Assembly: GCF_002575655.3 (NCBI RefSeq)
Contig: NC_053039.3
Span: 237,376,622-237,440,621 of the forward strand
Direction of reading: 5' to 3'
DNA from: Aegilops tauschii subsp. strangulata
Taxonomy: Eukaryota > Streptophyta > Magnoliopsida > Poales > Poaceae
Length of the DNA: 64,000 nt
This document shows, piece after piece, positions 44,043 to 57,120 of this stretch. The position numbers were made by a program, and so were the translations under genes. The notes beneath the pieces are model-generated. The model ran no database searches, had not been told where the DNA came from, and worked only from the letters and a program-made list of their open reading frames with translations. Each line of letters opens with the position of its first letter. Positions within the stretch are counted from its first letter, which is position 1.

Positions 44043-46004
44043 AGCATCCCCAAGCTTAATTCCTGCTCGTCCTCGAGTAGGTAAATGATAAAAAAGGAAT
44101 TTTTGATGTGGAATGCTACCTAGCTAGTTTTCAATGTAATTTTCTTTATTGTGGCATGAATGTTCAGATCCAAAAGATTCAAGATAAAAGTTTAATATTG
44201 ACATAAAAAAATAATACTTCAAGCATACTAACAAAGCAATCATGTCTTCTCAAAATAACATGGCCAAAGAAAGTTATCCCTACAAAATCATATAGTCTGG
44301 CTATGCTCTATCTTCATCACACAAAATATTTAAATCATGCACAACCCCGATGACAAGCCAAGCAATTGTTTCATACTTTTGATGTTCTCAAACTTTTTCA
44401 ATTTTCACGCAATACATGAGCGTGAGCCATGGACATAGCACTATATGTGGAATAGAATGGTGGTTGTGGAGAAGACAAAAAGGAGAAGATAGTCTCACAT
44501 CAACTAGGCATATCAATGGGCTATGGAGATGCCCATCAATAGATATCATTGTGAGTGAGTAGGGATTTCCATGCAATGGATGCACTAGAGCTATAAATGT
44601 ATGAAAGATCAACAAAAGAAACTAAGTGGGTGTGCATCCAACTCGCTTGCTCACGAAGAACTAGGGCATTTTGAGGAAGCCCATCATTGGAATATACAAG
44701 CCAAGTTCTATAATGTAAAATTCCCACTAGTATATGAAAGTGATAACATAGGAGACTCTCTATCATGAAGATCACGGTGCTACTTTGAAGCACAAGTGTG
44801 GTAAAAGGATAGTAACATTGTCCATTCTCTCTTTTTCTCTCATTATATTTATTTATTTATTTATTTGGGCCTTTTCTCTCTCTTTTTTTGCCTCTTTTTT
44901 TCTTTTCTTTTTTCTTTTCGTCCGGAGTCTCATCCCGACTTGTGGGGGAATCATAGTCTCCATCATCCTTTCCTCACTTGGGACAATGCTCTAATAATGA
45001 TAATCATCACACTTTTATTTAATTACAACTCAAAAAATTACAACTCAATACTTAGAACGAAATATGGCTCTACGTGAATGCCTCCGGCGGTGTACCGGGA
45101 TATGCAATGAATCAAGAGTGACATGTATGAAAATCATGAACGGTGGCTTTGCCACAAATACGATGTCAACTACATGATCATGCAAAGCAATATGACAATG
45201 ATGAAACGTGTCATAACAAAAGAAACGGTGGTAAGTTGCATGGCAATATATCTCGGAATGGCTATGGAAATGCCATAATAGGTAGGTATGGTGGCTGTTT
45301 TGAGGAAGGTAAATGGTGGGTGTATGATACCGGCGAAAGGTGCACGGTATTAGAGAGGCTAGCAATGGTGGAAGGGTGAGAGTGTGTATAATCCATGGAC
45401 TCAACATTAGTCATAAAAGACTCACATACTTATTGCAAAAATCTATTAGTTATGGAAACAAAGTACTACTCTCATGCTCCTAGGGTGATAGATTGGTAGG
45501 AAAAGAACATCGCTCGTCCCCGACCGCTACTCATAAGGAAGACAATCAATAAATAAATCATGCTCCGACTTCATCACATAACGGTTCACCATACGTGCAT
45601 GCTACGGGAATCACAAACTTTAACACAAGTATTTCTCAAATTCACAACTAATAAACTAGCATGACTCTAATATCACCATCTTCATATCTCAAAACAATTA
45701 TCAAGTATCAAACTTCTCATAGTATTCGAGCATTTTATATGATAGTTTTTATTATACCCATGTTGGATGTTCATCATATTAGGACTAATTTTATAGCCAA
45801 AGCAAATTACCATGTTGTTCTAAAAGGCTCTCAAAATAATATAAGTGAAGCATGAGAGATCAACAATTTCTATAAAATAAAACCACCACCGTGCTCTAAA
45901 AATATATAAGTGAAGCACTAGAGCAAAATTATCTAGCTCAAAAGATATAAGTGAAGCACATAGAGTATTCTAATAAATTCTGATTCATGTTTGTCTCTCC
46001 CAAA
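44043..46004 (-). mobile_element. Internal region D, truncated
   Basis: Matches the first 1.96 kb of the internal region from the polypurine tract and carries the D-type variants also found at 4012-6084. At 46001-46005 CTCTCCCAAAA joins CGAGAGGCAAATGG of the leader. About 4 kb including the whole ORF is missing, with AAAA microhomology at the join. Confidence 0.85.
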
Positions 46005-46117
46005 ACGAGAGGCAAATGGCAAATAATGTAATGCGAGGGATAAGAGTTTGTGATGGGTACTTGGTATGCCTTGACTTGTGCGTAGATCTCCCCGGTAACG
46101 GCGCCAGAAATTCTTCT
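46005..46117 (-). other. Leader and primer binding site of unit D
   Basis: Leader remnant followed by the primer site 46089-46106, minus strand TGGCGCCGTTACCGGGGA, one base different from the tRNA-Asp complement found in A and C. Confidence 0.85.
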
Positions 46118-47681
46118 TGCTGCCTCTTGAGCACTGCGTTGGTTTTCCCTTGAAGAGGAAAGGGTGCTGCAGCAAAGTAGCGTAAGTATTTCTCTCAGTT
46201 TTTGAGAACCAAGGTATCAATCTAGTAGGAGACTACACGCAAGTCGCCTCGTACCTACACAAACAAATAAGAACCTTGCAACCAACGCGATAAAAGGGTT
46301 GTCAATCCCTTCACGGCCACTTTCAAAAGTGCGATCTGATAGAGATAATAAGATAAATATTTTTGGTATTTTTTATGATATAGATTGAAAGTAAAGATTG
46401 CAAAGTAAAATAGATTGGAAACTTATATGATGGAAAATAGACCCGGGGGCCATAGGTTTCACTAGTGGCTTCTCTCAAGATAGCATAAGTATTACAGTGG
46501 GTGAACAAATTACTGTCGAGCAATTGATAGAAAAGTGCATAGTTATGAAAATATCTTGGCATGATCATGTATATAGGCATCACGTCCACGACAAGTAGAC
46601 CGAAACGATTCTGCATCTACTACAATTACTCCACACATCAACCGCTATCCAGCATGCATCTAGAGTATTAAGTTCATAAGAACAGAGTAATGCATTAGGC
46701 AAGATGACATGATGTAGAGGGATAAACTCAAGCAATATGATATAAACCCCATCTTTTTATCCTCGATGGCAACAATACAATGTGTGCCTTGCTGCCCCTG
46801 CTGTCACTAGGAAAGGACACCGCAAGATTGAACCAAAAGCTAAGCACTTCTCCCATTGCAAGCAAGATCAATCTAGTAGGCCAAACCAAACTTACAATTC
46901 GAAGAGACTTGCAAAGATAATAAATCATACATAAAAGAATTCAGAGGAGATTCAAATATTGTTCATAGATAATCTTGATCATAAACCCACAATTCATCGG
47001 ATCTCGACAAACACACCGCAAAAAGAATTACATCGAATAGATCTCCAAGAGAATCGAGGAGAACTTTGTATTGAGATCCAAAGAGAGAGAAGAAGCCATC
47101 TAGCTAATAACTATGGACCCGAAGGTCTGTGGTAAACTACTCACACATCATCGGAGAGGCTGTGGTGTTGATGTAGAAGCCCTCTGTGATCGATTCCCCC
47201 TCCGGCGGAGCGCCGGAAAAGGCCCCAAGATGGGATCTCACGGGTACAGAAGGTTGCGGTGGTGGAAATAGGGTTTTGTGGTGCTCTCAGATGTTTTCGG
47301 GGTATATGAGTATATATAGGCGAAAGAAGTCGGCCAGGGGAGCCACGAGGGGCCCACGAGGGTGGGGGGCGTGCCTACCCCCCTGGGCCTGCCCTCCTGC
47401 CTCGTGGCCTCTTTCTTGACGTCCACTCCAAGTTTCCTGGATTGCGTTTGGTCCAAAAATCACTCTCCCGAAGGTTTCATTCCGTTTGGATTCCGTTTGA
47501 TATTCCTTTTCTGCGAAACACCGAAATAGGCAAAAAAAATAGCAATTTCACTGGGCCTTTGGTTAGTAGGTTAGTCCCAAAAATAATATAAAAGTGTATA
47601 ATAAAGCCCATTAAACATCTAAAACAGATAATATAATAGCATGGAACAATCAGAAATTATAGATACGTTGGAGACGTATCA
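46118..47681 (-). repeat. LTR5, outermost LTR of the chain
   Basis: 1564 bp, TGATACGTCTCCAACG at 47681 (minus). Outside it the sequence changes at once to an unrelated element (GTCACTTCATCC), and no polypurine tract follows. This is the true 5' border of the chain. The target duplication cannot be checked because the other border is off the window. Confidence 0.9.
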
Positions 47682-48379
47682 GTCACTTCATCCTGAAATG
47701 TTTCTGTAAGTACACATGACTAGGGCAAAAATATAGTTACAACAGTGAAGAAAGCAAGACAGACTATCTTGTACATGGCAAAACAGGACTAACAATAATG
47801 TTACACATCATGAAGCATAAGCAGGACGCGGCAGGAACGGCGTCGAGGCTCGGGCACCATGGACAACTGGAAAAGGGAGGTAGGGCGCAACCTGGGCTGC
47901 ACAATGTGCTGCTCAAGCCCAGTAACATAGTGGATATTTTCTATTTTTTCTATTTTATAATTTCTCCCATGTTTTGTATTTATTACCGGTATCAAATGAT
48001 TTTAGTTGAACCTATAAACTTGCACATAATCACTTGGTGATATTAGCAGACCACACACAAGCTTTGGAATTTATTTGGAAAAGCCTAAACATTTGTTTAT
48101 TTTTAAATTGCCCAATTAGTTGTTGTTGTTTCAGTTTTTAAGAGGTTAAGGGCATTTAATTATTTCAAAAGATGTTGGTTAATTCATGACAGATACTTAG
48201 TGATTATTTGCAAGCCAACATACATTTTTATTTTACTTGGTTGAAGACTTCATAATTTGACCCGCATTTGAATTCGAATTTGACTTTAGCTTTAATGAAG
48301 TGAGGATTAAGCTTAGTAAAAGGGATGACAAGGCATCATTAGTCTGAGATTACTCTAGCTTAATTACAGGGGTGTTACA
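47682..48379 (-). repeat. Truncated LTR of another retrotransposon
   Basis: On the minus strand it begins TGTAACACCCCTGTAATTAA at 48379, an LTR-like start, and is cut at 47681 by the chain. No polypurine tract precedes it, so it is more likely a 5' or solo LTR. Confidence 0.55.
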
Positions 48380-50315
48380 CATCCGATAACTATTGCAACA
48401 CATGTTATCAATCAATCATTCATCTTTATGTCATTTTAATGAGTACATGTTGCGATCCTCGCCTTGTGTGAGTAATATGGTAAAGCAATGGGTTGAGGCA
48501 AGGACTTGCAACCCTACATATTTGTTCAATGGTTCATTGGAATGACTTTGTGTATTTGACATTATTTGTGTGTGTCTAATTGCAATAGAATTGCCTCTTG
48601 TCTTTTCTCCTGATCTAAGGCTCTGCAAGTACCCAAGATCCGTAGATCGATCCAAAAGGAGGTAAGGAGTGAGGAAGACATAGAACGCTATCCAAAATAG
48701 TAGTGAGAGAGAAGTGGTTAGTACGGTAGCAGATAGCTATTCCTTGGAGGCAAATAAGATGTAGTCATTAAACCCCCAATGCTTTTGTTTGAATAATCAT
48801 TTTTAATAACCGAGGTAACCCCACGTGATGGTATGGGCCATCGATTGGATAACTGACTCTTGATGCATGTCGCACACTGGTCAAGATGTACTTTGGACAC
48901 ATCCTCCACTTCATCACTGAAAGGGTCGGTATGGTCGACTAGAGGGGTAGTGGTTGGGCTATTAACAATTTTAACTTCTTTTGCCAATTTTAGGCTCAAC
49001 AATAAAGTAGGTTATCTAGATATGCAACTAGGTGGACAACCTATATGAAAAGATCAACAACCAAAAGCACAATCTAAAGAGTAACCACAATATAACACGT
49101 TTGCACAAACTAAAGGATAGAAGTAACCGCAAGTGGGGACGAGGATGTGTTGCCGAAGTTCCTTCATTAGGGGGAGGTGCATCTCTGTTGGAGGTGTGGA
49201 GGCACGATGCTCCCCAAGCACCACAATGGCTCACCCTATTCTCCTCACACCCTCGCATGATGCAAGGTGCCATGAAACCACTAGAGGTGCCCTTGAATAC
49301 GACAACTAGAACCTTAACAGATAGGTTTGGGGCTATCTGCACAACTTAATTGGAGGATGCCAACACCACCATGGAGCTTCACCACAATGGAATGTGGCTC
49401 CTAGGCGACTCTTCCATCAAGGGTGCTCAAACACCCAAGAGTAACAAGATCCACAATAGAATCTAGGGGGTAACAAATTTTCTTTGGGTGGAAGTGTAGA
49501 TCTAGGTCTCGTATTTCAATCCCAAGCAAATCAACAAGTTTGGTTGGCTAGGAAAGGAGATCGGACAAGAATAAGCTTCAGGCATCAATGGAGGAGAAAG
49601 AGAGGCAAGAGATAGGTGGGAGGAGGAAGAGCCCCCTCCTTTTTATATTCCCTCACAAATACAACCGTTACAACGAAAATATACAATGAGCCATACAACC
49701 GCTCCAGAGAGCGGTGCAACTGCTCAAGTCCCATAAGTGTGGCCAGAGCAACCAGAGCGGTACAACCGCTCAAGCTGCACAACTCTGGTTGTGGCCATCG
49801 GAGCAGTACAACCACCCGGCCACTGCCCATGTACCACCTGGAACCCGAGAGGAAAGGGGCTCTAGAGGTTATTGGCCCGGTACTTGGGGTGGTGGTACTG
49901 CTCCAGGGGATAGAGTGGAAAACCCCTTGAGTACGCGGTACAACCGCTTGGGTGAGAAGAAGTTGCCCAACTCCACAAGGGAGCGGTACAACCGTTGCCC
50001 CTGACAGTACAATGGAGTGAGTATATTTCAGTGCAAGGGGATTTGAGTTCACTCCGCGAAAACAGATTGGAAGGCTACATGGGTGCAATATTGATTTTGT
50101 GTACGTGATTGGATTTCACCCGTATCTTAATAGTACAAATTTTCTACAACCAAAGAAATAAAAGTGCCAAAAATACCGTCTTCGATATTTTCCTTTCCAG
50201 AGGGGTACCTAACCGTCTTGTGCCTTATAGATGTGCATGTGTAGCTCAAGCACACGGTTAGTCCGCAAACTGCATTGTCATCAACACCAAAAAACTTAAG
50301 GGGGGTGTCCTTTCA
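48380..50315 (-). repeat. Probable 3' LTR of older minus-strand retrotransposon
   Basis: The minus-strand TGAAAGGACACCCCCC at 50315 follows AAAAGGGGGACAT, a good polypurine tract. The region 49680-50005 has repeated AGCGGTACAACCGCTC-like quasi-palindromes. The lower border is not fixed. Short frames at 49028-49349 and 49585-50088 overlap on both strands and are not supported. Confidence 0.45.
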
Positions 50316-51214
50316 ATGTCCCCCTTTTTGGTGATTGATAACAACACAACGATTTGCATAAAGATATTATAATAAAGCACAATGGTCTACAAATATAGAC
50401 TGGCTCCCCTAGATGTATGCACTATTTGAATTTTCTTTTGGAATGCAAAGTGCACACAACTAGGATCGATGCCCCCTAGATTTAAATACCAACAACAAAT
50501 TGCAAATGATAATAGATATATGTTAAGCATGCATAAGCAACACAACATGTGGTGGAGCAACATATAAGAGCACAAGGAATGAACATAGCTCCACAAGCAT
50601 GAATTTAAAGACATGAATTTAAGGTAGATATCATAAAAAATGCATGTCTCACACTATGCTAAAAAAGTAATGTTTCCAAGACAATAAGTTCACAAACCAA
50701 AGAAAATGAGTTTCAACTTAACAAGGTGGTCACAAGCAACAATAACGAGCTTGAAAACAAGTTTGTGACTCCCACCCATGCAAATCTCAATGAGATAACC
50801 TAATCGAACTCTCTCCCCCTTTGTCATCAAGAAGCCAAAAAGGGAAAGAGCGATGCTAATCCCCCCTGATGATCAATCCTCGTCCTTAGACTCCTCCTCA
50901 GATTCCTATGCCTCCTCGTCCTCATCGGTGTCACAACCTTGGAAAACTGGGGTTCGCTCACGCTCGGCATCAAATATGGAGTTGTTAGGTGCATCATCAT
51001 CATCATCATCTATCCATTGGCTGTGAGTGGAGATCCATATGTCTTCTGATGTGATGACCTTCTCAGAACCACTCCTAGTAGAAATGTTCAAAGCCCTCAT
51101 CGTAGAAATCTGGTGGTGACGAGCAAGCTTCTCATCTCTGTGCGCCTCATACATCCTATGTTAGATGTCAGTCTAAAGACACAAGGCCCTTTAACCTTGT
51201 TCAGTCTAACAGCC
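50316..51214 (-). pseudogene. End of degenerate retrotransposon ORF and 3' internal region
   Basis: The minus strand near 50827-51154 encodes an acidic tail (SQWIDDDDDDAPNNSIF, DTDEDEEA) that appears to continue the ORF interrupted at 61374. It stops near 50827. The following TTCTTGATGACAAAGGGGGA is typical of the region between ORF and LTR in such grass elements. Frameshifts are present. Confidence 0.5.
51210..51214. other. Target-site duplication CAGCC of 10-kb gypsy element
   Basis: CAGCC precedes TGTAACATCC and recurs at 61369-61373 after CGCTACA. Confidence 0.95.
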
Positions 51215-54200
51215 TGTAACATCCCAAAATTCTAAATTTTGGAATGTTATGATAAATAGATAGTTTTGACTGATTGTTTGATTGTTGTGTGATTGATTGA
51301 CTGAAAGTGAGTGAAATTCGAAACTTTTTGAAAGTTAAATGAGAGGGAATAAAAGGACTTTCCCAAACTTTCATTTTGCATTTTATGATCTCCGTGAATT
51401 CAAATTCTTTTCACCACAAAACCCTGGAGAGAAGATGACATGACTTCTTCCATTTATTTAAATGAAAAGGGGTGTTGAAAATATTTGAATTTCATTTGAA
51501 AATATTTCCAATTCTGAAACTTTATGCAACTCAATGATTTTCACGAGAGAAGATAAAATGACTTCTTCAAATTATATGAAATATGAGTTGGGAGTTTTAA
51601 AAGAACTAAATTCAAAGTCCTTTTGAAATTATTTTCAATTTGGAGTTATTTGGCTTTTATTCAAATTATTTTTCTCCAAAAATAAATATACAGAAATTAG
51701 GGTAAAATGATTCCCTACATCAGAAAATTTGAGAGAAATAAATTTGAAATCATTATGGTATTTTTAAAATGATTTTTATTGGATTTTATTAAGGCAGTAG
51801 CACTGTTTGATTTATTTGAATTTTTGAGGATTTTATTGGACTTTAGAAAAATGTTCATGTTGTAGAAAATCTTTTTCTAAAAATTTCGATATATTATATG
51901 CCTATGTTTTTATTTTATTTTAGTTTATCTTTTTTTCTGCTGTCTGTCGTCGTTTAAAAAAAACAAATCCTCGCCGACTGGGCCGGCCCAGCACCCAGCC
52001 AGGCCGCGGCCCAGCCAGCCCAGCCCTGCGCGTCCCCGACCTCCGCCCGAACTCCGGCTCCCGCACGCCAACCGCCACCGCCATGGACGCCGTGCCGCCT
52101 CCGGCCTCCTCTGCGCCCTTCCCCAAGCATCGCCGCCGCCTTCCCCGCCTATATAACCCGAGGCCCCGGCCCCTCTCTCTCTCTTTCCCCGCATCGCGCC
52201 GTCGCTGCGGCCTCTCCTTGCCTCGTTCGCCGCCGCATCGCTGCTCGCGCCGCCTGCAGCCGCGCCTCCTCCCGCCGCACTCCACCGGCGCCCGCGCCTC
52301 GCCGCTGCACGCCGCCACCGCCGCCGTCTTCGCCGCCCGCCGCCGCGCCCGGAGCCGCCGTCGGAGCTCGCCGTCGCCACTGCCCCGCCTCGCCAGAATT
52401 TCCCCGCCGGCGCCGAACCGCTACTAAACCAGTATAAACCGCCGGTCCAATCCGGTTTTTCCTTCAAGTTTGTTTTAAAAAAAGAAACCTAGACTAGATC
52501 TGTTTTTTTAGGTTTTATTAAACAACGAACGTCCACTGTTTAGATCCTATAAATGAACGTTCGTTATTTTAGTCTTTTCGTTTTCTGTTTATTTATGTCA
52601 GGGACCTATCCGTGAAAATAATTATTTACAGGTTGGCCCCTAGTTTTCAAACGACCACAACTCTTTGCTCGTTTGTCCAAATCCAACGAAACCAACGCCC
52701 ACTTCTTCGTTATGATCTCTTGTTTCCAGTAAAACAACTTAAACATGTTTTTGAAAGTTTTAAAATTTTATTTCAAACAGATTTGTATTTGAACTTTGTT
52801 TGATCATAACTCAAGTTTTATAACTCCGTTTGAGTTGATTCTTTTTGCAAATCGAAGCTCTTGACCTGAACTTTCTGTTTAGGCCAAATTTAAACAATTT
52901 TGGTACTGTTAGAAATTGTTTTATGTTGCAAAGAGTTATTTGCTTGGTTCTGATGTTTTCCGAATTGTCTTCTTCGTTCTTCCCGATCTTTTGAGTGATT
53001 GATTATGTGTGATTACCACTGCTTGCTTATGATAGATTGACCGGAGTGTGACGAGTAGAACTATCAAGAGTTATGAGTGCGAATCATCTTCATCAACATG
53101 GCAGGCAAGTTCACACTTTGATCATATCCCTTCCATACCCAGTTTTTATGCATTAGTTTCACCCTCAAACATTGCATGAGTAGGATTGATAACATGTGGG
53201 TATTGGGAAGTAGTTGATGAGGTAGGAACCTATTGCCCTGCATTCAAACCTTGGGAGTTACTATTACGTTATGCTTATACTGCTATGCTATGCTAGTAGA
53301 CGTGGATTGGGTGAGTGTATCCATGACACATGTGAGATTGTTAATTTAATGGTTTACTTAAGGTGGCAACTTAAACACACATCTGGGTGGATTGAGGCAC
53401 CTGGGTATCCCAGTGATTGCCTGTTTTCTTTTGGACCGCCACCCAGGCTCAAAGGGATCATAAGATTATTCATGCTAGAAACTTCCGTGTGCAGCCACAA
53501 GCTATTATGGGCTCTAGCATAGTTAAGTATGTTGCATGACCTCTTCCAGTGGTAGGCTAGCAGATGTAGGGGATGTAGGTTGGTACTGTCTACCCGGGGT
53601 TAGAGTTAATGCTTCTGAAAGACTGTGTCTTGGTCATCCGTTTCTCAAACACCATGTAGTGCGAGAATCCCAACGGAGGAGATCGAGTCTTGTGGGAAAA
53701 AGTGCACAAACCTCTGCAGAGTGTACAAACTAATCATGATTAGCCATGTCCCCGGTAATGGACATCTTGAGTATCTGGTACTTGGATTATCCTGTTGATC
53801 TCATCATGTTACTTTAATTAATTTTGTTGGGTTCTGTTGATGATACTTAATTGGGATTGAGAATGCTGTCAACCATTCTCAATGTTTAACAACCACCATG
53901 ATAGTCAAATAAAATTTATTCCTTTGCAGTAGGGAAAAATTGGCTTTTCCCAAAAACATTATAACCATAGAGCTCTTCCACCAGCCATATATGCATGTAG
54001 TGATAGCCTTTGTTCATCATTTCTCTATGGTATGAATTTGCCAGCATATTCCATGTGCTGACGCGTTTTCGGGCTGCAACGTTTCATGTTGCAGGATATC
54101 TTACGACGAGTAAGTGATACGTTAGGGTTACGATTTCCTACACTCAACTTTGCCGTTGGTGTTGATGGGAATCCACAACCTTGTTACTTCCGCTATTTGG

Positions 54201-54341
54201 ATTGAGGTAATAGTATTTATGTTACTTTATACATATGATTGACCTCTGTTTTAAATCCTCGAGTACTGTGTGTGTCAGCATACCGATACAGGGATGACAC
54301 TTAAGCACAGAGACTTGATCCATTTGGGTCGGGTCGCTACA
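51215..54341 (+). repeat. 5' LTR of gypsy element, 3127 bp
   Basis: Starts TGTAACATCCC inside a perfect-looking hairpin (TAACATCCCAAAATT paired with AATTTTGGAATGTTA at one mismatch). The TATA box CTATATAAC is at 52149-52157 in a GC-rich island (51960-52440) within otherwise AT-rich LTR. The Pro/Arg-rich frames in this island are composition effects in the promoter/leader. The end is GGGTCGCTACA. Confidence 0.93.
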
Positions 54342-54344
54342 AGA

Positions 54345-54356
54345 TGGTACCAGAGC
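54345..54356 (+). other. Primer binding site of gypsy element (tRNA-iMet type)
   Basis: TGGTACCAGAGC, one base from the common TGGTATCAGAGC complement of initiator tRNA-Met, 3 bp after the LTR. Confidence 0.9.
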
Positions 54357-55380
54357 ACATGTTGACTGTAGGACGTGACCCTAGAAACTGGCAAGCCCAT
54401 AGGAAGGATTTTCTCTAAAACTTTCCTTTTCAAAAAGATCTTTTACCTCTCTCCTTTTCTGAGTCTTATTCAAATATTCCCTTTTAGTGAGACCATACCC
54501 CTTTCCCCTTTTGACCACACGAAGATTCGACTGATGAGACCACTCCAAGAAGGACAAGATATCGGACAACCAAGACCACTTCGGAATGAAGAGTATTTTA
54601 TTGAGCATTGTTATAATTGGAACTACAACGGTTAAGGACTCTGAAGACTAGGAGAATTTGAAGGCTCTGAAGAATTTCCAGATTGGTATTAGGAAGGCTA
54701 CCCTTATGGAACTTGGCAGACTATGGAAGCCGTCAATACCCGAGACCAAGGTGTATCGGAGAAAGACCGGAACATGGAGCATTAGAACTCAAAGTTTTTG
54801 TTAAGAAAACCCAAAGACAGGAGATATCAGTTATGGAATGAAAGCTCATGGAAGTAACATGGGCATAGACATGGCTATCCATGATGTTATCGCCCGCTTA
54901 TGCTATTGCCACCGTGCTGAGTTAAGCATGCAGTTCGTCGTAAGGATTGGACGGTAGAAGGCTGATGGAGCACCTATCAGCAAGATGAAGTTTTAACCTT
55001 AGCCGGTGTATCACCAGGATCTGGAGTGTTACATCAAGAAGTTAAGATGGACCTACAAAAGCAGTATTTGATAAGGAAGCATTTCGTGAAGAACTCAGGA
55101 CCCAGAAGCTGAAAGTAGCCAAGCTAGAGGAGCAAAACCTTGAGATATCAAAGATTCGACAGGAACTGAAGGACAGTAGGACCATGGTTCATGCCAAGGA
55201 TGTTAAGACCCAGAAGTTTGAAACGCAATTATTAAAGGACGCCATGAGAGACTTCGCGTCAACAGAGAGGGTCTGGCAAAAGAACTTGAGAAGGACAAGC
55301 ATGATCGGAAGAAGCCCATCGGAGACATGAACAAGACTTCAAGAGTTTGGCGACTTTGAGGATTTTTGACCTCTTGAAGA
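54357..55380 (+). other. Leader and degraded gag-proximal region
   Basis: Frames are broken. A coiled-coil-like reading (KLKVAKLEEQNLEISKIRQ type) is seen at about 55100-55300. No intact gene. Confidence 0.5.
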
Positions 55381-55539
55381 CCAAACCCCTATTATACCTA
55401 CGTTAGATGCGACGTTTGTGAGCTGTCATTTGTTTGTTGTTTTTCTGACAGCCACAATAAAAACCTGTCTCTTCAAAACTATTGTTTGCATTGTGTGTAT
55501 CCCTCTCTACCTCTCTTATCTCATCCCAAACCCATGGAC

Positions 55540-55853
55540 CCAATACAGGATGAATGGAGATGAGCTTGTATTTTCTAGACCAATGAGTCAATTGGAGACG
55601 GACCGATGGATTCAGAACATGGAGGATCCCATGGAGAATAACCCTATAGCCGGAAAGGATATGACCCAGCATGCTCTTCAGTGCTTCGAAAGAGGTGCTG
55701 CTACTTGGTGGAGGATGTACCAAACCACCAATGGATGGCAAGGAGTAACCACTTGGAAAGAATTTAAGTTGAATTTACGAAAGTCTCGAGTTGTGCCCCA
55801 GAAATTGAAGCCTTATGGAAGTTCAGTCTACATTGTTGGGAAAGATCCGTGAA
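55540..55853 (+). pseudogene. gag fragment of gypsy element
   Basis: The frame contains LETDRWIQNMEDPMEN and a GAATWWRMYQ segment, matching the retrotransposon Gag family pattern in which A-x-x-WW is conserved. The start is displaced by a frame change near 55545 and the C-terminal part with any zinc knuckle is missing. It is not functional. Confidence 0.75.
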
Positions 55854-55929
55854 GCTCAGAAGGATGACAAAGAAATTGCTGAGTTAAAAGAGAGGATGAG
55901 CAAAGGAAAGGCCAAATATTCGTAAGGAT

Positions 55930-57120
55930 GAGCACGGCACCTTATGGTTCGAGGACCGTGTATATGTGCCCAATAATGCAAAGATCAGGAAGTTAATACT
56001 TCAGGAGGCTCATGACTCACCATACTTGATTCGCCCTAGAAACAACAAGATGTATTTGGATTTGAAGGAGCGTTTCTGGTGGACTGGTATGAAGAAGGAT
56101 ATTGTGGAGTATGTAGTCGTAGGTGATGTATGCCAGAGAGTAAAGGCAGAGTATCAGAAGCCAACCGGATTACTACAGCCTATGTCGATACCCGAATGGA
56201 AGTAGGATAAGCTTGGCATGGATTCCATTACCGGATTTCCCAGAACCCGATCGGGATATGATTCTATCTGGGTAGTAGTTGATTCGCTTGACCAAAGTGG
56301 CTCACTTTATCCCAGTGAAAACCACCTATACAAGTGCGAAGTTGGCCAAGATATATTTGACCAGGATCGTATGTCTGCATGGAGTTCCGAGGACCATTGT
56401 ATCAGATAGAGGAACACAGTTTACCTCAAAGTTTTGGAATCAGCTGCACCAGACTTTGGGTACTAGGCTAGAGTTCAGTACAGCCTTTCATCCGCAGACA
56501 GATGGATAGACCGAGAGAGTCAATCAGATTCTGGAGGACATGTTGAGAGCGTGTGCGCTAGATTATGGATCTAGTAGGGATGATAATCTACCTTACGCGG
56601 AGTTCTCATACAACAACAGTTACCAAGCCAGTTTGAAGATGGCCCCTTTTGAAGCTTTGTATGGGAGAAGGAGCCAGACACCGTTGATGCGGGATGAAGT
56701 TGGAGACCGTCAGTTGTTTGGACCAAAATTGATCAAGGAGTCAGAAGAGAATGTTAAGTTGATTCAAGATAGACTGAAGGTAGCTCAGTCCAGGCAGAAG
56801 AGTTATGCAGACTCAAAAACGCAAGGAGGTAGTCTATGAAATTGGAGACAGAGCATGTCTTCGTGTGTCCCCTCTGCGAGGAGTTAAACAATTTGGAGTT
56901 AAGGGAAAGTTAGCCCCGAGATTTGTAGGACCATACCGAGTTTTGGAGCGTATGAAAGAAGTGGCCTACAAGTTCGAGTTACCCGAAGGACTGTCAGGAG
57001 TTCATGATGTGTTTCACGTTTCCCAGTTGAAGAGTGCCATGCAGAGATGGCCAATATTCCCCTGTAAGGATGCCTGACCCTGGAAAGGATAATGATGTTA
57101 TTCCCCGAAGTGGATTTCGG
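55930..57120 (+). pseudogene. Integrase of gypsy element, with stops and frameshifts
   Basis: The zinc-binding region is EAHDSPYLIRPRNNKMYLDL to VVVGDVCQRVK, where the first Cys of the expected C-x-x-C is Gly. The catalytic core is spread over frames: WVVVD (first Asp), VSDRGTQFTSKFW (second Asp), and HPQTDG followed by a TAG at about 56506 before TERVNQ (Glu). The C-terminal part reads GVKGKLAPRFVGPYRVLERM and VFHVSQLK. Several frame changes (about 56205, 56280, 56820, 57040) make it inactive. Upstream reverse transcriptase is absent: gag and integrase are about 100 bp apart, so roughly 2.5-3 kb typical of the family has been deleted. Confidence 0.9.

Noticed and set aside
51925..52467. 180-aa and 132-aa minus-strand frames and 114-aa plus-strand frame in gypsy LTR
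   Set aside because: GC-rich composition opens all frames. The 3' LTR copies differ by frame-changing indels.
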